Assembly: GCA_046756945.1 (NCBI GenBank)
Contig: JBHHXI010000144.1
Location: forward strand, 1-7,295
Reading direction: 5' to 3'
DNA: 7,295 nt
Source: JACZQZ01 sp046756945
GTDB taxonomy: Bacteria > Pseudomonadota > Alphaproteobacteria > Rhodospirillales > 2-02-FULL-58-16
A model generated the notes under the pieces. That model had not been told where the DNA came from and did not search any database. It saw only the letters and a program-made list of their open reading frames with translations. Shown here piece after piece: positions 4,477 to 7,295 of the stretch. Numbering within the stretch: the stretch's first letter is position 1; each line of letters opens with the position of its first letter. The position numbers were made by a program, and so were the translations under genes.

Positions 4477-6123
4477 TCACATCGCCTTCGCTTTCTCGCG
4501 CAGCTTGAACTTCTGGATCTTTCCCGTGGACGTCTTGGGCAAGGTCCCGAAGACCACGTGCCGGGGGCACTTGTAGTGCGCCAGATGGTCGCGGCAGAAC
4601 GCAATGATGTCGTCGGCGGAGACGTCGGCGGCCGGGTCCTTCAACTCGACGAAGGCGCAGGGTGTCTCGCCCCATTTCTCGTCCGCCTTGGCGACGACGG
4701 CGGCCGCCAGCACGGCGGGGTGGTCATACAGCACGCCTTCCACTTCGATGGACGAGATGTTTTCGCCGCCCGAGATGATGATGTCCTTGGACCGGTCCTT
4801 GAGCTGGATATAGCCGTCCGGGTGCACAACGCCCAGGTCGCCGGAATGGAACCAGCCCCCGGCGAAGGCCTCGCCGGTGGCGTCGGCGTCCTTCAGGTAC
4901 CCCTTGGCGACGATATTGCCCCGGAACATGACCTCGCCCATGGTCGCGGCGTCCGCGGGCACGCCTGTCATGGAACCTGCGTCCATGACACACAGCCCCT
5001 CGAGGACATGGTAGGCCACGCCCTGGCGTGATTTCAGCCGCGTCTGCTCTTCGATGGACAACGCGTCCCATTCCTCGTGCCAGGCGCAGATCACGGCGGG
5101 ACCGTAGGTTTCCGTCAGGCCGTAGACATGGGTCACCTGAAAGCCCATGCGCTGCATGGCCTCCAGGGTGGACGCCGGCGGCGGCGCGGCGGCCGTCATC
5201 GCATGGACCGTGTGGTCGAAGGCGCGGCGCTCCTCTTCCGTGGCGTTGACGATGAAGTTGAGCACGATGGGGGCGCCGCAGAAGTGGCTCACCCGGTGCT
5301 CGGCGATGGCTTCGTACATGGTGGCCGCGTCGACCTTGCGCAGGCAGACGCTGGTTCCGGCCAATGCCGCCAGGGTCCACGGAAAGCACCAGCCGTTGCA
5401 GTGGAACATGGGCAGCGTCCACAGGTACACCGGGTGTTGGCCCATCTGCCAGCCGAGCGCGTTGCCGAGGGCGTTCAGATAGGCGCCGCGGTGGTGGTAG
5501 ACGACCCCCTTCGGCTTGCCCGTGGTGCCCGACGTGTAATTGAGCGAGATGGCCTGCCACTCGTCGGCGGGGAGGCTCCACGCGAAGTCGGGCTCGCCCT
5601 CTTCAAGGAAGGCCTCGTAGTCGGTCTCGCCCAGGCGCTCGCCGCCGCCGGCGGCCTCGGAATCGACGATGTCGATCACCGGCAGTGCCCGGCCGAGCGT
5701 GCCGAGCGCCGCCTTGACCGGGCCCGAGAACTCGGTGTCGGTGATCAACGCCTTGGCCTCGCCGTGGTCCAGGCAGTAGGCGATGGTTTGTGCGTCGAGG
5801 CGGACGTTGAGGGCGTTGAGGACGGCGCCGGTCATGGGCACGCCGAAATGGGCTTCGTACAGTTCCGGGGTGTTGGACGCCATCACCGCCACCGTGTCGC
5901 CGGGGCCGATGCCGCGCCGGGAAAGGGCGCCGGCCAGGCGCCGGCAGCGCGCATACGTCTCGGCCCAGGTGAACCCGCGGGCGCCGTGGATCACGGAGCG
6001 ATGGTCGGGATAGACCGCCGCCGTGCGTTCCAGGAACGAGAGCGGCGTGAGCGGCGCGTAGTTGGCGGGGTTCTTGTCCAGATGGGTGTCGAAGGGACGG
6101 GCGTCCGTCCGGGTGGCACACAT
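4477..6123 (-). CDS. AMP-forming acyl-CoA synthetase (medium/short-chain, DmdB-like group)
   Basis: Activates a carboxylic acid to its CoA thioester through an acyl-adenylate. The 548 residues fit the ANL superfamily. Motifs: P-loop YTSGTTGKPKG (196-206), FHCNGWCFPWT (240-250, substrate-side), VYGLTETYG (333-341), GWFHSGDL (423-430), hinge and A8 region KDRSKDIIISGGENISSIE (442-460), and A10 KTSTGKIQKF (530-539) with catalytic K535. The sequence resembles the acyl-CoA ligases that include DmdB (3-methylmercaptopropionate-CoA ligase) and medium-chain synthetases; the substrate cannot be fixed from sequence. No membrane segments. Start: ATG 6123, eight bases after GGGAG; an in-frame TTG two codons upstream is less likely. 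It is divergent from prpE, which suggests a shared role in acid activation or shared control. Confidence 0.92.
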   Translation of the reverse strand: MCATRTDARPFDTHLDKNPANYAPLTPLSFLERTAAVYPDHRSVIHGARGFTWAETYARCRRLAGALSRRGIGPGDTVAVMASNTPELYEAHFGVPMTGAVLNALNVRLDAQTIAYCLDHGEAKALITDTEFSGPVKAALGTLGRALPVIDIVDSEAAGGGERLGETDYEAFLEEGEPDFAWSLPADEWQAISLNYTSGTTGKPKGVVYHHRGAYLNALGNALGWQMGQHPVYLWTLPMFHCNGWCFPWTLAALAGTSVCLRKVDAATMYEAIAEHRVSHFCGAPIVLNFIVNATEEERRAFDHTVHAMTAAAPPPASTLEAMQRMGFQVTHVYGLTETYGPAVICAWHEEWDALSIEEQTRLKSRQGVAYHVLEGLCVMDAGSMTGVPADAATMGEVMFRGNIVAKGYLKDADATGEAFAGGWFHSGDLGVVHPDGYIQLKDRSKDIIISGGENISSIEVEGVLYDHPAVLAAAVVAKADEKWGETPCAFVELKDPAADVSADDIIAFCRDHLAHYKCPRHVVFGTLPKTSTGKIQKFKLREKAKAM

Positions 6124-6161
6124 GGTCAAGACTCCCTGTCTCCTGGTTCATGCGTTCCTGC

Positions 6162-6179
6162 GCCGCCGGGGCCGGCGGC
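6162..6179. repeat. GC-rich inverted repeat in the divergent spacer
   Basis: GCCGCCGG (6162-6169) and CCGGCGGC (6172-6179) are perfect arms; as a hairpin it would have a 7-bp stem and a four-base loop. It lies 39 bases upstream of the acyl-CoA ligase ATG, so it would be in that gene's leader or promoter. Function unknown. Confidence 0.4.
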
Positions 6180-6205
6180 CGTGGGGCAGAGTGCCACAAA
6201 GCGGC

Positions 6206-6213
6206 TTTGCAAA
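6206..6213. promoter_or_regulatory. TTTGCAAA palindrome, possible ScfR/RamB-type operator
   Basis: TTTGCAAA is the core of sites bound by short-chain fatty acyl-CoA regulators (RamB in Corynebacterium, PccR in Rhodobacter). A partial second copy (TTTGC, 6223-6227) follows 17 bases later. It sits between the two acyl-CoA ligase genes, one of them prpE, whose pathway such regulators control. It also overlaps a possible -35 (TTGCAA, 6207-6212) paired at 17 bases with a weak -10 (CACTAT, 6230-6235). The double site with 4-base spacing known for PccR is not present. Confidence 0.4.
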
Positions 6214-6316
6214 AAATGCCGTTTTGCCGCACTATCGCCGGGCTTGGGCGGGGGGGCCGAACCGAAGCCTGCCCGGGATACATGGGTCGGAAAAGCGCGG
6301 CGACAGGGAGGAAACC

Positions 6317-7295
6317 ATGGCCGACCGCTACGAAACAGCCCATTCCAGGTCCATCAGCGACCCAAACGGCTTCTGGGGCGAGGTGGCCGAGGACATCCAC
6401 TGGATCCGGAAGTGGGACAAGGTCCTCGACGACTCCAATCCGCCGTTCTACCGCTGGTTCACGGGCGCAGTCGTCAACACCTGTTACAACGCGCTCGACC
6501 GTCACGTGGACGGCGGCCGGGCCGATCAGGTGGCCCTCGTCTACGACAGCCCGGTCACTGGAAACACGATCAAGACCTATACCTACCGGGCGTTGCGCGA
6601 TCTCGTCGCCCGCTTCGCCGGCGGCCTGGCCAGCCTCGGAATCGGCAAGGGCGACCGGGTCATCATCTACATGCCCATGGTGCCCGAGGCGGCGATCGCC
6701 ATGCTGGCGTGCGCCCGCATCGGCGCCGTGCATTCGGTCGTCTTCGGCGGGTTCGCCAGCAACGAACTGGCGACGCGCATCGACGACGCCCAGCCGAAGG
6801 CGATCGTGTCGGCGTCGTGCGGCATCGAGATCGGCCGCATCATCGAATACAAGCCGTTGCTCGACGGGGCCATCGAGGCGGCGCGCCACAAGCCGGAAAA
6901 ATGCATCATCGTGCAGCGGCCCGAGGCCAGGGCGGAATTGACCGCCGGGCGCGACGTGGACTGGAACGACCTGATGGCTGCGGCCACGGCCCACGACTGC
7001 GTGCCCGTGGCCGCCACCGATCCGCTCTACATCCTCTATACGTCGGGCACCACCGGTGAGCCCAAGGGCACCGTGCGCGACAACGGCGGTCACCTGGTGG
7101 CGCTCAAATGGACCATGAAGAACATCTACGACGTGGACCCCGGCGACGTGTACTGGGCGGCCTCGGACGTGGGCTGGGTGGTCGGCCATTCCTACATCGT
7201 GTACGCGCCGCTGTTCCACGGCTGCACCTCCATCCTGTACGAGGGCAAGCCGGTGGGGACGCCCGACGCCGGGGCCTTCTGGCGCGTCATTTCCC
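6317..7295 (+). CDS. prpE: Propionyl-CoA synthetase PrpE, 3' end outside window
   Basis: Activates propionate (and probably acetate or other short acids) to the CoA thioester with ATP; cytoplasmic ANL-superfamily enzyme, usually about 630 residues. Only the first 326 codons are here, with no stop. Features: the acetyl-CoA-synthetase N-terminal domain (FWGEVAEDIHWIRKWDKVLD, 19-38), FYRWFTGAVVNTCYNALDRH (44-63), GDRVIIYMPMVPEAAIAMLA (112-131), HSVVFGGF (139-146), SASCGIE (165-171) and the P-loop YTSGTTGEPKG (241-251), then VRDNGGH and SDVGWVVGHSYIVY (283-296). YDSPVTG (76-82) and ASCGIE fit the PrpE/ACSS3 branch better than Acs. The C-terminal catalytic lysine, site of regulatory acetylation in the family, is beyond the edge. 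ATG is five bases after GGGAGG (6306-6311). Confidence 0.92.
   Translation, partial: MADRYETAHSRSISDPNGFWGEVAEDIHWIRKWDKVLDDSNPPFYRWFTGAVVNTCYNALDRHVDGGRADQVALVYDSPVTGNTIKTYTYRALRDLVARFAGGLASLGIGKGDRVIIYMPMVPEAAIAMLACARIGAVHSVVFGGFASNELATRIDDAQPKAIVSASCGIEIGRIIEYKPLLDGAIEAARHKPEKCIIVQRPEARAELTAGRDVDWNDLMAAATAHDCVPVAATDPLYILYTSGTTGEPKGTVRDNGGHLVALKWTMKNIYDVDPGDVYWAASDVGWVVGHSYIVYAPLFHGCTSILYEGKPVGTPDAGAFWRVIS

Noticed and set aside
6124..6129. TTG start two codons upstream for the acyl-CoA ligase
   Set aside because: The GGGAG site is only two bases from this TTG but eight bases from ATG 6123, which is the better spacing.
6180..6200. TGGCAC on the minus strand as a sigma54 -24 element
   Set aside because: The required TTGC-like -12 is absent at the right spacing (CCCAC is found instead).
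5077..7059. 660-codon open frame on the plus strand
   Set aside because: It lies opposite the acyl-CoA ligase and then out of frame with prpE. Its Arg/Gly/His-rich composition is typical of a shadow frame in high-GC DNA, and both overlapped genes have clear family motifs.
5603..7219. 538-codon open frame on the minus strand opposite prpE
   Set aside because: Antisense to prpE and out of frame with the ligase; no recognisable motif of its own apart from His/Arg/Asp-rich sequence.

Overview
High-GC window from what looks like an alphaproteobacterium, most likely Rhodospirillales-like. The assignment rests on a COQ9-family ubiquinone protein, two DUF465/YdcH small proteins, a degenerate GGDEF protein of a layout I associate with that order, and a REP-like intergenic repeat common in alphaproteobacteria. 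Nothing suggests phage or plasmid DNA. The only mobile-looking DNA is a 181-bp MITE-like element.

Layout from left to right. A COQ9-family gene (+) runs to 719. A previously easy-to-miss 32-codon membrane-peptide ORF (-, 737-835) converges on it. A perfect TTGAT-N4-ATCAA FNR/FixK-type box (896-909) sits at the right distance upstream of that small ORF. purE (-, 968-1462) follows, with a strong sigma70-type promoter and no purK beside it. Divergent from purE is a degenerate GGDEF protein (+, 1688-2479). The MITE-like element (2484-2664) starts four bases after its stop codon.

The second block is a phosphofructokinase gene (+, 3023-4114) bracketed by two DUF465/YdcH genes: one divergent (-, 2698-2898) and one downstream on the same strand (+, 4202-4366). 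The divergent spacer carries three ATACC half-sites at 11-bp steps. Two hairpins (4368-4435) separate this block from the next.

The third block is a divergent pair of acyl-CoA ligases. One is a medium/short-chain or DmdB-like acyl-CoA synthetase (-, 4477-6123). The other is a propionyl-CoA synthetase PrpE (+, 6317 to the window edge, truncated). Their spacer has a TTTGCAAA palindrome resembling the binding core of ScfR/RamB/PccR regulators of short-chain acyl-CoA metabolism.

The genes are mostly housekeeping and central metabolism: ubiquinone, purines, glycolysis and fatty or propionate activation. The least explained item is the small membrane peptide with its FNR-type site, which I rate as the best candidate for something undescribed. 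No tRNA, rRNA, CRISPR array or full insertion sequence was seen. No stretch over 300 bases lacks a gene.
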